From contig CAUYUJ010015760.1 in assembly GCA_963575745.1 (NCBI GenBank), positions 292,001 to 356,000 of the forward strand: a DNA stretch of 64,000 nucleotides, in the 5' to 3' direction. Every line of letters starts with the position of its first letter. The stretch's first letter is position 1. Made by a program: the position numbers and the translations under genes. Positions 32,420 through 43,055 of the stretch are shown one piece after another. The stretch is from Prorocentrum cordatum. Lineage: Eukaryota > Sar > Dinophyceae > Prorocentrales > Prorocentraceae. The notes under the pieces are model-generated. The model did no database searches, had not been told where the DNA came from, and saw nothing but the letters and a program-made list of their open reading frames with translations.

Positions 32420-32851
32420 GCTAAAGCTCCAGCCACTTCGCATCCGACAGATATGGAGCGATCACCTCCTCCGAAAATTGATGCCGACCAGAAGAAGCTC
32501 TCGACCTCCAGCAAGGGGTTTCAAGGAGGCGAAATTGTCGCCAAGTTTCACTGGGCGCTCGCCTGCGCCCCCACCAGAACTCCCCGCCACCGCGGGGAGG
32601 GAGCTCCCTGGGCCCACCCCCGCCGAAGCAATTCCCCACGGAGACGGCGGGCGCCGCCGCCGAAGGTGAAGTGCCGGGTTGAAGCCGAGATGGAGCGCGA
32701 CATCGCTCAGGCAGAGCTAGATCGCCAGGAACATCTGTCGGCAGAGCGGGCCCGCGGATCAGGCAAGCGGGCGACGGCCGCCACGCGCGACCGCCAAGCG
32801 GAAGCCCTGCGCCTGCAACAGCAAAGCAAGGCGGACATTCACGCGTGCTGA
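32420..32851 (+). pseudogene. Coding-like remnant, charged C-terminus
   Basis: The frame 32,414-32,851 includes MERSPPPKIDADQKKLSTSS, KGFQGGEIVAKFHWALA and a charged helix (RVEAEMERDIAQAELDRQEH). It might join the next remnant. No known domain; GCTGCAACAGA palindromes follow at 32,858. Confidence 0.3.
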
Positions 32852-33090
32852 GCCAGAGCTGCAACAGAAGCCACAACAGCGCTGCGCTCGCAGAAGTGCA
32901 AGTCCGTCGCCAGGTTGCTTGCAGGGGAGGCTGCCGAGGCCATGAAGACGAAGCCAAAGCGGCTGCCGCCCTCGGCGTTGGAGAGCCCGCGCGAGGCAAT
33001 CCTGATTTTGCACGGGGACTGGGCGATCGCGCCCCGTAGAAGCCCTGGTCGCCGGGGGGGGGGGGGGGGGCGAGGCTTCGGGGCTCGGGG

Positions 33091-33607
33091 AACAAGCTGA
33101 TTCGGGAAGCCCTGCAGGCGAAGCGCTTCGTCTTCTACTCGAGCACGGGGAACAGCATGCGGCCCCTGGTGCAATCGGGTGACTACTGCACCTTTCACCC
33201 AATCGGCGCTGTAACAGCAAAGGATGGGCGCCGCGCAGTCGGCGTGAAGCCGGAGTCCGAGCTGAAAGTCGGCGACGTCGTGTTCTGCCTCGTCCGGCAT
33301 CAGAACCAGTACTGCGCCCACCTCATCCTCTCCGTCGCGCAGGATCTGCGCCAGAGACGGCCGAAGTATTAGATCGGCAATATCCAGCAGCAGTTCAACG
33401 GTTGGTGCTTCAGGGATCATCTTCGGCATCCTCGTGAACTTGCAGGTCCAGTATCGCAGGAAGTATCGCTCCCGTCCGCGGCCCGTGGACGCGCGCCAAA
33501 TGGCGCAGTCCATGTTCTGCGCGGAGCATGGAATGCACGGGTGGAACCGCGAGGCCGGCGAGCTACGTGAGGCCAGCTGGGGCGATTTCGCAGCTCCGAG
33601 GGAGTAG
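33091..33607 (+). pseudogene. LexA/signal-peptidase-like (S24/S26 fold) remnant
   Basis: The frame from 33,091 reads NKLIREALQAKRFVFYSSTG, then NSMRPLVQSGDYCTFHP and, about 30 residues on, LKVGDVVFCLV. G-x-S-M-x-P-x-x-x-x-G-D followed by K-V-G-D-V-V is the hallmark of the serine-protease fold shared by LexA and type I signal peptidases, the Ser being the nucleophile. A later HLIL stretch fits the family's H-x-I element. A TAG at 33,370 and a frameshift near 33,420 interrupt a tail containing GWCFRDH and then FGILVNLQVQYRRKYRSRP, ending at 33,607. Fold assignment is by motif only. Confidence 0.5.
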
Positions 33608-33719
33608 TCGCCGACGGCTTGACTTTGCTGCAACAGCTCCTCCATCTGCGCCGCAACAGCCCCGTCAGTTTTTGGGTGTGCCGAAAAAACAGAAAGGCAC
33701 GCCCACTATAATCAGAGCT

Positions 33720-33888
33720 TTCAGTTGCCCCAGCTCAAATCGAAATCTGACATGGGATGTTACAGCTAATACCGAGTTCTAACTCGGGATGTTAGAGCTG
33801 GAGGTCGTCGGCCTGCCGGAACTCTTTTCTTCTCCCCCAGGAGGTCGTCGTCGCCCCCCTCTCCTCCGTCCGCCTCCTCTCTCCGCAG
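33720..33888. repeat. Palindrome array end and splice-acceptor-like tract, copy 2
   Basis: Two to three units of the AACATGGGATGTT family, then GGGATGTTAGAGCTGGAGGTC identical in layout to the junction before the first kinase exon. Two pyrimidine tracts ending CCCCCAG (33,834-33,840) and TCTCCGCAG (33,880-33,888) follow. Because the junction is preserved, the duplication was at DNA level and included the putative intron end. Confidence 0.6.
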
Positions 33889-34250
33889 GTGGTCATCGGC
33901 GATCTCGTCTGCGGGGGGTCGCTAACCCCCGCGCCAAGTTGCAGGAGAAGCTGCGCGCCAGCGACGGCGAGATCAGAGCGCGCACGCCCCATCACAGGCT
34001 CCACGACGTCTTCCTTGGGAACCAGCGCATTCAAGAAGATCTGGGCACGCGGCCCTTCGGGCGCCTGATCGCGGAGTCATGCGCGCGCCAGCCGCCCTTC
34101 TCCGCCACGAACGGCAGAGACTTCGCGGATGCCACGGCGAAGAGCTCGGGGCCGCCAGGCAGCGAGAGAGAGGGGGCGCGGATGACGGGGCGCGCGGCCA
34201 CGTGGCTGGATCCCCAGCCTTTCTTCAAGAAGTGGCACGGGCAGTCAGGC
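33889..34250 (+). pseudogene. Kinase exon, subdomains VII-IX, copy 2
   Basis: Starts VVIGDL like the first copy, then shifts frame within about 20 bases. In the shifted frame it continues KLQEKLRASDGEIRARTPHH and RLHDVFLGNQRIQEDLGTRP. W-S-F-G-C of copy 1 is here degraded (RPFGRL), so copy 2 has decayed further. The match continues to FFKKWHGQSGEAW, corresponding to 27,500-27,543. Confidence 0.55.
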
Positions 34251-34255
34251 GAGGC

Positions 34256-34760
34256 TTGGCTGTTGGCTGCTGCTCCTTGCTGCGCGCGGTCGCGACGCTT
34301 TCCGGCGCGCGCCCCGTGGAAGTGAAGGCGGCAGGTCATGGGCAGATCGCCTTCCGCCAGCAGCCTGGGTCCTTCTAATCGGTGAACCTGTCCGCCCTGA
34401 ACCACAGCGCGCTCCGCCACGGGGGGTGCCAGCGCACGTTTGACGGACCTGCTGCGACGGCGATCGCCGACGACGCCGACGACCTGCGGCCGCAGATCGC
34501 CGTCGCGTTTCGCTCCGACGTGTTTCGGGGGGTCAGGGCGCACAAGATCGACTCCGCGCCTGGCCCTGCGGAGCTCTTCCGCGTCGCGAACCGCGCCGTG
34601 GCCCAGCGTTTGGCCGAGGTCACCGCGGCGCCCCCTGACTTGGCGGAGGTGCTTTCCGAAGCGTCGCGCGCTGACCGCGCGAGGCCGCGCGCCGCCCCCG
34701 TTCCTGGCCAAGCCGCGTTGTCCTGCGCGAGTAGGCCCTGGGCCCCGTTCATTGCTTGTC
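34256..34760 (+). pseudogene. Conserved duplicated segment, copy 2
   Basis: Homologue of 28,200-28,664 (NLSALNHSALRHGG; DDADDLRPQIA; RSDVFRGVRA; DSAPGPAELFRVANRAVAQR). Joined directly to the kinase exon without the roughly 650-bp stretch found in copy 1. A TAA at 34,377 interrupts the frame just before the conserved part. Function unknown. Confidence 0.4.
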
Positions 34761-35460
34761 ACAAAATTTTGATCCTGCGCGACGACGGCGACGAGGATGA
34801 TGACGATCGCGACGGGGATGACGATGACGGTGACGATGATGATGAAGACGGCGATGTGATGATGATGACGCTGACGATGACGGCGGTGATGATGTGAATG
34901 GTGATGATGATAGTGAAAAACCATCGAAAACCGATTGAGTTAGTTGAATCCCAAAAGCTCGCCCTAGTCCGAGCCAGACTTCCGCTGCCCCCTGGCCTGG
35001 GAGGCGGCAGAGCGCCCCCGTGACAGGCGGCGGTGCACCCCGCCGGGCGCGGGGGGGCGCGGGGGGGCGGCTCGCGCGGGGGGGGGGGGGCGAGGGGCCG
35101 TGAGGGGGGTGGCCCGGGCTTTTTGAGGTCGGCTAACTGGACAAGAACTTTCGTAGTGGCTCTTTCTGTGGAGACGAGAAGGGGCGCTCACCGGAATCCA
35201 TTCCAAACGAAATTGAATTCTTGTCGTGGTGTCAGTGTACAGGCGCGCCCTGCCGCTCGGTGGTTCCCCAGCGCGTCTTAGAGCGCGCTGGCGCATGCTG
35301 CGATGCATTCGTTCTGCGCGTCGCGCATGCTAGCGCGCGCCAATCGCGCGTGGTTTGAGCTACTTCGCGGGCGCTTTCTGGCGAGGCCCTTCGACGGCCC
35401 TCTCGGGGCCCGCCGGGGCCGCCGAGTGCCGAGGGCCCCCGACAGCCGTGGTCGACAGTT
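34761..35460. other. GAT-rich stretch and GC-rich DNA, no gene seen
   Basis: GACGACGGCGACGAGGATGA-type units run from 34,780 to 34,910 and resemble the GAT-rich start of the 28,670 segment. From 34,920 to 35,460 the sequence is GC-rich with G runs near 35,050-35,100 and no recognisable product. Confidence 0.4.
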
Positions 35461-35469
35461 GGCAAAAGC

Positions 35470-35985
35470 AACGCCGCCGAAATTGCCGCCGAAATTGCCG
35501 GCGAAAGATCAGTCGGAAGGGCCGCCTGAATTGCCGCCGAAATCGCCGCCGAAATCGCCGCCGAACTTGCCGCCAAAATCGCCGCCGAAATTGCCGCCGA
35601 AATTTCCGCCGAACTACCGGATTGTGCTGCCGAAAAGAAGCCGAACTTGACCTTGGCTGTGACTCTATGCCTGTGCCCGCGGCGTCATCATGCTTGGCGA
35701 CGCAGTGACTTCGCCTGGGACAGGGCAAGGCAAATTTCGGCGGTTGAATTTCGGAGGCCGAATTTCGGCGGCTATTTGGGCGGAGTTCGACATTATGTCG
35801 GCGGCAATTTCGGCGGAAATTTCGGCTGCAAGGTCGGCGGCAATTTCGGCGGCCATTTCGGCGGCAATTTCGGCAGCGATTTCGTCGGCGATCTCGGCGG
35901 CAATTTCGGGGGCGGTTTTGGCGACGATTTCGGTGGCCCTTTCGGCGGCCCTACTGGAGGCCCTTTCAATTACCATTTTGGCGGT
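35470..35985. repeat. 12-bp GCCGAAATTGCC-type arrays in inverted arrangement
   Basis: From 35,474 to 35,625 the plus strand reads (TTGCCGCCGAAA)n, about 13 units. From 35,735 to 35,980 it reads the reverse complement type (TTTCGGCGGCAA)n, about 20 units. The arms flank about 110 bp. The (Leu-Pro-Pro-Lys)n and (Arg-Arg-Lys-Phe)n frames are artefacts. As single strand or RNA this could form a very long hairpin. Confidence 0.85.
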
Positions 35986-36435
35986 TTTGTCTTTGAGAGC
36001 TGTCGACGAATGCTGCTGGAAACTCGCAGCATTCGGCCGTAGCAAAGAGTCGATGTGCGGCGACGCAGGCTGACGTGCCCTCGGCGCGATGATGATTGTA
36101 ATATGTGTTTTCTTGTGGTCCTGGCGGTGAAGATGGCGACGGCCGCGGTGATGTCTGGTTCAATACAGATGCTCGTCACGGAGTGTTTCAGGCGGGCCTA
36201 CGCGCCCAGCGCTGCATGCTTCTAGAAAGTGCAAAGTTGCCGCGCAACTCCTTCAGAATTCGGCGGCTATTTGGGGGGTCGTGGTGGCTCCAAAAGATGT
36301 TCTTCGTGAGAACTATGGCCGATAGAAACACAGGGGTGAAACAGAGGGGCTTGGCACAATTGTTTCAGCCCTTTCGGCCTCTGTGCCGCCGATCAGCTCC
36401 GCCACCCCCGCTTGTCTTAACATACATACACATGT
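35986..36435. other. No gene seen
   Basis: Mixed-composition DNA without recognisable products. GAATTCGGCGGCTATTTGGG at 36,257 echoes the GGCTATTTGGGCGG of the preceding array at 35,769. Confidence 0.35.
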
Positions 36436-36835
36436 ATGTGTATCTTCTCTGCACAGGATCTGTACGTTTGCCTGCCCTGCCCTGGTCAGCATCAGCTTTT
36501 CTCGCTCTCTCCCTCTCACACACACACTCTCTCTCTCTTGTTCTACATGTATAGCTCCACGTCGGTTCATATACACATACGTATATATATATACATCAAC
36601 GTACATGTCGTAGTCTCTCGCTTCTCTGTACACATACACGCCTATACATACATACACATACATAGTTGTCTATGTATACATATGTGTATATATACAAATG
36701 TATGGAATGCCTTGGGTACGAGCGATATATATGTATATATATATACATATACATATGTATGTATATATATATATATATGTATATATTTACATATATATAT
36801 ATATACACCTATGTTTATATATATACACGGCATGC
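36436..36835. repeat. CA/TA microsatellite cluster
   Basis: ACACAC, CTCTCTCT and ATATACATAC runs, densest at 36,575-36,830 with several (TA)n stretches. Tyr/Ile-rich frames on both strands are artefacts. Confidence 0.85.
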
Positions 36836-37370
36836 CCTTTCTATCTCGGTCCTCCACTTGCTTATTCATTATTCCCCTGCGTATGCGCGTGCCCTGTCTG
36901 GCTCCATCTCTTCGCAATGTTCGCCTTGATGTCAGTTTCATCAGCGCGGTGACCCGCTTGGATCGGTGTGGTACAGTCGAGCGGATGCGAACATTGATTC
37001 AAGCGCAAAAGGAAAAAGCGAAAGTCGCGTGCGCGCTCCCTGTCCTGAGCGCCGGTTCCTTAGGTTATCGCTCTGGTGTGTCAGTGGCCTCGTTTCATGT
37101 TCACTGCTCTCTCCGTTGCATGTTGTATTTCGGAGAGGGATGACTGCATGGGGAACCCAGTGGCTGGCAAGATAAATATGCTCATATGCCAGACTCAGGG
37201 TCGAAGTCAAACACAACGTCGGAGTACAGTATCGAAGACGCATACGGCGAGTCATCTCCGCACCCTGCCTTTTGAAATGCCTGTGTCGTGACATGTCAAG
37301 TGAAAGCGCGGCCACGCTAGTGGACCGCATGCCCCCCCCCAACCGCTGGGGAACATCTCGGGGTAAACGC
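36836..37370. other. No gene seen
   Basis: Open frames of up to about 130 codons occur on both strands, with no recognisable motif. Confidence 0.35.
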
Positions 37371-37379
37371 TGAGGAAGG

Positions 37380-37690
37380 CATCCTGGTACATTTTCGGGG
37401 CCTTGCTGGACCGTGTTTAGGCATCTTGAAGCCTTTTGGAAACACCTTGTTCAATTCTGGGGTCACCTTGGAGACTCGGGAGGCATCTTGGCGCGTTTGC
37501 GGGACATATTGGGGCAATGTTGGGCCGTCTTTGCAACCTGCACGCCGTTTGCTTTTTGTATTCTTGCCATGTTATTGGCTCCATGAAGGCAGTCGTGAAA
37601 GCTTGTAAGGCTCTGAGGCCCTAGGGCACGTTGGGAGGCTCAGAGAACATTCGTTTAAAGTGTACGTTCGGGGCCTTGGGGTCGCTCATT
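37380..37690. repeat. CTTGGGG-family dispersed repeat
   Basis: Units such as GGGGCCTTGCTGG, GGCATCTTGAAGCC, TGGGGTCACCTTGGAGAC and GAGGCATCTTGG recur at about 30-bp intervals, as at 20.9, 23.9, 47.7 and 63.8 kb. Confidence 0.5.
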
Positions 37691-38118
37691 CAGTACCGAT
37701 CTGTATCCAGCCACTGGACGGGTGTATCGAATGATTTGATTTGCTGGAGTACGGGCATACTGTGCCCTGGCGGCCAGCTCGCAGGATACACGAATACACC
37801 GTACCTCGAATCCGTGCAATTTGCAGGGCATACGGGCGCACGACTCGTGCGCTTCGCGTACCCCCACCCGCTCACCCAGCGACGATGCCCAGGCGAGTGG
37901 CAGTGATCAGGGAGGTGGCAGCACACACTGGAGCAAAGAGGGGGGCAGCCGTCAATCCGAAGATCGGGATCAGCCTGAGCAGGCCTATGAGTCAACCGTA
38001 CATGGTTTTGCACATGCGTCGATACAGGAGCCTCTTGGCAACTCACGTGGGTTATCTCGGGGCCATTCCTGAGGCCTTTGTCGAACATCTCCCAACACAT
38101 AAGCACCGGGTATCCTTG
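37691..38118. other. No gene seen
   Basis: Frames of about 130 codons on both strands overlap (37,690-38,136). No domain or repeat was recognised. Confidence 0.3.
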
Positions 38119-38625
38119 TCAAAAACCAATGCGTAGTGGTCGTTGGGCGCCCGCGCACGCTCCAGATTTGGATGTTAAGTGAATTTCGCATATGAAGTTG
38201 ACAAGGATTGTTGGCCCGCGCGCAACCAGCAACACCGGAGCACCCCTGCAGCGCGTTTCAAACACCGATGCAAAGTAATCGCGGGGCGCCCGCGCATGCT
38301 CCAGATTTGGAGGCAAAGTGAATTGCTTTTTATAGGGGTGGTTGGCCTGCGCGAAGCAAGCAATATGAGGGCCCCCCCGCCGTCCCTGTCAAAAGCACAT
38401 GCGCAGTAGTCCCGGGGCGCCCGCGCATGCTCCAGATTCGGAAATCGTATGTTTTAATATTGTTTTGGAAGGACATGTTTGGAATGCGCAGAGCAAGCAC
38501 TATGAGTCCGCCTCACGCCGTCCCCTTCAAAAACCAACGCAAAGTGGTCGCGGGGCGCCTGCGGATGCTTCAGATTTGGAGGCAACACGTGTTTTTGTTG
38601 GCAGGGATGGTGGGGTTGTGGGGGG
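38119..38625. repeat. ~135-bp tandem repeat, four units
   Basis: The landmark CGGGGCGCCCGCGCATGCTC occurs at about 38,146, 38,282, 38,415 and 38,550 (two of the four exact or nearly so), followed each time by CAGATTxGGA and preceded by CAAAxxCxxATGCxxAGT. The right part of the unit varies (a GTTGGCCxGCGCGAA block in some). Confidence 0.8.
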
Positions 38626-40075
38626 GGGGTCGGCATGGGTTCGGGTTGGCTATCGGTCGCCTGGGGGAGGAGGTGTTATTTATAGGGAATCGTGGTAAAC
38701 CCTTCCCCGCAGGGGAAGAAGGGGGTTGGAGGAGGAACCGCTCTAGACCACATCCGCCCATAGGGCTGGTGGGATCCCATGCTGCCCTAGGGTTGATCGT
38801 GCCATGCGCCTTGGAATTGTAACTGACAGGGCCATGCACGTCTGTGAGCACATTTTCTTTCACGCGAGATGACTTCAACTCCGTCCATACTTCAATTGTG
38901 GTGACTTCTATCTGTCCGCTGCCCATTTAGAGTGACCTCAAGCCCGCCGACTGTGCAACGCTGCAGTATGCACCGCGCGGGCATGGGGCACGAGGGTGGA
39001 AAGGGTGCCAGTGGTATGGGCCGCAACGGGTACAGGCGCGATTACCGATCAGACCGCGGCGGGTATGCTGATAGCAACAGCAACAGCAGCGCGGAGAATT
39101 CCATGTCCAAGGCCCTAGCGGGTCCAACCGCTCCGTCGCGCAGCGCAGGGCTGGACGAGGGGAGCTTGCCCTCACTCTGGCCGTAGCAGGCCAGCCACAT
39201 CCGCGGGAGCTGTGTTCCTGACACCCTGCGGTGGACCCATCGGCCTGCTTCGACACCCCTCCCGAGAAGTCGTCGATGCGATGGGTTCCCCCCTGGGGCG
39301 TGAGGAACTCAATTCCCTTTTGTTGTGGGCGGTCGGCGCAGACTCGCAAATGGTTGCTGCACCCGTTTGTGAGTCGACGCTTCGGGAGCCAGACCTGCTG
39401 GTGCTTTGCGCTGGTGGCCGCCCCGCCACATCTCGGGCCAGGGCGGCTGACCTGCGCAGAGCTGGCAGCATTTCTGGTCCCTGCGATGTCGAGGCTGCTG
39501 AAGACGGCCCCCCTGCCCCGTTCAGGCCCTTTGGCGCCCTTTCCTTTGGCATCGCTCAGGCGTGGGCATTTTTTCTCGGTGAAGCTAGCGCTGGAACATC
39601 TGGACTATAGTTGAACATTTGGACTATAGTGGAACGTCCCTCATCGCCGTTGGGGGTCCTCCGCACCGCGTCTGCAGGAGATTGGGCAAGTGGAGTGTTC
39701 AGGGGGATGTTCGTTAATCAGGAGGGGCAAAGAGAAAGAACATCAATGACAGCACGCTGCCGTTGGTAGCTCGTTAGCATGCTGCTAGTCTTTTTTGTCT
39801 ACATGTCTTGCGCAGCAGTACCACGTTGATTGACTTCCCACGGCGGCGTTTCGCTGATGCTGTTTTTGATCCCTTGGTGAAGGCAGAAGGGCCGAGGAGG
39901 CTAGGATCAAGATTGGACGGAATGTGGGGGCGAGGGTCTGGACATGTGCCGACCCCGTCTTTCTGAACCCCCCTTAGGCCCATCCAGGGTCGCAGGACCC
40001 TCAGTGCTTTCCAGATCGCCTCCCTCCGAAGCGCGGCGCCAGGAGACGAGTAGCCCCTCACACAGACCGAATGAC
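38626..40075. other. Unassigned DNA with weakly coding-like plus-strand frames
   Basis: Candidate pieces: 38,932-39,186 (Gly/Arg/Ser-rich, with SDRGGYADSNSNSSAEN) and overlapping frames at 39,212-39,614. None shows a known domain, and the minus strand is equally open. 39,600-39,660 carries a short direct repeat of ATTTGGACTATAGTxGAAC-type sequence. 39,774-40,061 has a 95-codon minus-strand frame, unknown. Confidence 0.25.
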
Positions 40076-40440
40076 CGAATTCAACGATGTTAGCATTCTC
40101 TCCTCCCCCGCCTGCGCGAGTCTCTCATCCCGTATCAGCGTCCTCGGCCTTCTCCTCCTCCTCCTCCTCTTCTTCTGCCTATACTTCTTCTTCTCCTTCT
40201 ATCTCTCTTCTCTTCCCTCCTCGTTCCTCGACCTTCAATATATTATCCTCCTTATTCTTCTCCTCCATGTTGTCCTCCTCCTCGTCCTCCCTTCACACTT
40301 ACACAGTATGAGTACCACGCTCCTCTCTCCCCTGACTCTGTCCGGATAGTGTCCCGTCCTCTCGGCGTGTTTTTTTAACAGGATTTCATGATTTGGTTTG
40401 TCCTATTTGTTTTTTCGTTTTTTTCCAATCCGGTCGTTTG
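40076..40440. repeat. TCC/TTC microsatellite
   Basis: Irregular CTCCTCCTC and TTCTTC runs from 40,145 to 40,290; the Ser- and Leu-rich frames are artefacts. The rest is plain sequence. Confidence 0.65.
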
Positions 40441-40995
40441 TTCTTCCAAACATGGTGTTCCCGCTGCAGCCCCGACCTCATTTTCGCGCTTCGGTCATTC
40501 AAAATCGTGCTCCCGCTGCAGCGCTGGCCTCATTCCCGCGCCTCGAGTTGTTCCACATCGTGTTCCCGCAGCAGCACTGGCGTGTTCGGTCCTTCCAAGT
40601 CGCGCTGTCGCTGTAGCGCTGGCCTCGTTCCAGTGCTGCGGTCCTTCCAAATCGTGCTCTCGCTGCAGCGGTGCCCTCATTCCCGTTTTCGGTCCTGGCC
40701 TTGTTCCCGCGCTCCAGCCCTTCTAAATCGTGCTCCCGCTGCAGTGCTGGTCTCATTTCCGTGCGACCGACGGCGTCGGTCGCCACGCAATGCCACGCCA
40801 TGATATGACATGCTATACTCTGCCGTGCTCTTCTACGCCATGCTTTTCTATCCATCGCGTACCCTCTTGGGATCATTGCCTTGCCCGACATCCGACTGTG
40901 CGAATACGTAGGAGATCTACGCCATGGTAGGGGATGGGAGGGAGGGGTAGGAGGTCAGAGATGTGACGCCAGCGCACCTAGCTTGCCTCCTCCCC
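40440..40995. repeat. ~50-bp tandem repeat; arm 2 of long-range inverted duplication
   Basis: Units of TCGTGCTCCCGCTGCAGCGC, TGGCCTCATTCCxGCGCT and GGTCCTTCCAAA, about six copies at 40,450-40,760. The segment 40,905-40,990 is the reverse complement of 30,582-30,660, and the unit is the reverse complement of that at 30,960-31,050. Confidence 0.75.
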
Positions 40996-42110
40996 CTCCT
41001 CCTTTGCCTTTTCCTCGTCTTCCTCCTTCTACTCCCTCCCCCCTGCTCCGCATTTCCCGTCTCCCTCCCGTGTCCATACCTCATTTTTCTCGCCCTCATC
41101 ATCTTGGCTTTCCTCTTCCCCCTCCAGTCTCCTCCTCTCAGGCTGCGAAGCATACTGGACCTGCTGGGTGGGATTGGAGGCCCAGAATCTGAAACGCCAG
41201 GTTGATCCTAGGGTTGCCTCGTTTGGGTGTTCGAGACGCCGCCACGAGAGGCCTCTGAATTCTCGTTCGTCCGCGGGTCCTTCCTGTCGTCGTCTTTTTT
41301 TGATTCGCAAATTCGGGCGCAGCGCGCAGCCGCGGGAGCCCGTCGTCACTCGTGGCCGTTCTCGTCCTGGTCGTCGTCTTTGTCCCCCCATTTGTTTCTC
41401 TCCTCGCGTTTCTCCTCCCCCTCGTCGAGGGCAGAATGAGGATAGAGGGCGAGGAGGCAGGAGCTAACAAGGTGGGATGAAGGAGTAGAAGTGATGCGGG
41501 AGGAGGCACGAGGAGGAGCAACAGGGCCCCCCTCCTCCATGATCATTCCGCCTCCTCCACCATCCCTCTGAGGGAGGGTGGAGGACAGAGGAGGGCAGAG
41601 GGGGAGGAGGAGAAATGATGAGGAATGAGGAGGAGGAGGAGGAGGAGGAGGAGGAGGAGGAGGAGGAGGAGACGGAGCGCCTGCGGCTTGCTTAAGAGAC
41701 AGAGGAGGAGCAGCAGTGCGGAGGCGGGGCGGAGGAGGTTGCCGGTCGCAGCCCCGCAGCCCCCTCCCCGTGCAAGGGCGCCTACAATAGCAAGCCTGGT
41801 CGCATCAACGAGGACCCGGCGAGCGCCTCCTCCGGTTACGTTGCTAGAAGGATGAGGAGGAGAGTCAGAAATTTGCGGAGATAGGGGAGCAGGACGACCG
41901 GTTGAAGGAGGAGGAGGAGGAACATGGAAGAGGTTGGAGGAGAACGAGGCGAAGGAAGACGACACTGAGGAGGGGGAGGAGGAGGAGGATGAGCACGGGG
42001 GGGTGGAGGGGCACTAAGGAGGATCGGAAGGAAGGCCAGGGGGAAGTGGGGGAGAAGGGGTGTTGGAGTGGAGGGTGAGGGGGAATAGGCTGGATCCTAC
42101 TGCTGGGTAA
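40996..42110. repeat. Pyrimidine then purine tracts (TCC)n / (GGA)n
   Basis: 40,985-41,140 is pyrimidine-rich; 41,560-41,680 is a nearly pure (GGA)n run; 41,885-42,080 is again G/A-rich. Between them is mixed GC-rich sequence with no recognisable gene. The opposed strand biases make this a potential foldback. Confidence 0.6.
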
Positions 42111-43055
42111 GCTGCTCAATGACTTACGAGCGCGTGGAAGACAATGGCGAAGAAGACAACGATGAAAGAACACCCAGCATACGTGATACCACTCGCAGTG
42201 ACGAAACATAAATGCCCACTCCAGCAAACCTCTCAAGGTATGTGGCGAGCTGTACACTACTTTCAATCACCAGCCAGAAAGGAAGTTGTCAAGAACACAA
42301 CGTAAAACAGTTTGCTACGCTACTGCACCACAGCCAGCCTGCCCTGAGACGCCACACGACAACGATACAGCCGCGCGCAACAAGACGCAATACGCGCGGC
42401 AAAGCACATCCGCACGATGTCGCCTGTATCACAACGACCATCAGCAGGGCCGAATGGTGTGAACCCCCACGCAGAAAACGAAGCCCAGCGGCCACATCCA
42501 CATCGCAGCGCTCACACCACGAACTCCTTCAGAAGTCTATCAGGCACCAGGGCACACTAGGCCCGAAGACGGGGGGAATGCTAGCCGCCATGGCTCATCC
42601 CTCGAGCCCTACCATGACAAATTCACCGCAGCCTCATCCCACCAGAAAGTCGAGTTGCACAGTGACCAAACTAGTGGAAACGCGCCCAGGCCCGCGATGC
42701 AACAACAAGAATGGCCACATGGATGGGTGGAAGAGCTACCGCGCCAATACGTCGAGCACCAAGGTGACAGATTGCTTTAGACCCGGTGTTGCGCCGCCTG
42801 GTTCCCCAGCGCCACGGAACCGAAGACGAGGACCTCAAGCCGCAGCTGCACATAGCATTAAGTCTTGGGAGGAGCGAAGGCGTTGGCTCGAGCCCCATGC
42901 TTGAGCTAGGCTTGGGCCTCTTGCTTGAGATGAGAGGGAGGGAGGGATGACCAGAGTAAGCCCAAGACGCATCAACGATGTTGCAATAAACCCTGCCTCC
43001 AAGTTACTTCTCCATAGGTCCATGCAAGAGTTTAGCTTCATTGCGGGAAGCGCCC
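42111..43055 (+). other. 230-codon open frame of unknown product
   Basis: The plus-strand frame 42,212-42,904 is Ser/Thr/Arg/His-rich, with no motif I can identify (includes TGGMLAAMAHPSSPTM and GPRCNNKNGHMDGWKSYR). Its composition differs from satellite frames, so coding is possible, but the evidence is only length and lack of repeats. 42,905-43,055 holds nothing recognisable. Confidence 0.2.

Noticed and set aside
35303-36045. Leu-Pro-Pro-Lys repeat protein and Arg-rich frames
   Set aside because: The 12-bp unit guarantees open frames on both strands; the two opposed arrays explain all of them.
36436-36952. Tyr/Ile-rich membrane-like proteins
   Set aside because: Translation of TA and CA microsatellites.
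41543-41965. Leu-rich signal-peptide-like minus-strand frame
   Set aside because: The Leu run is the complement of a (GGA)n tract.
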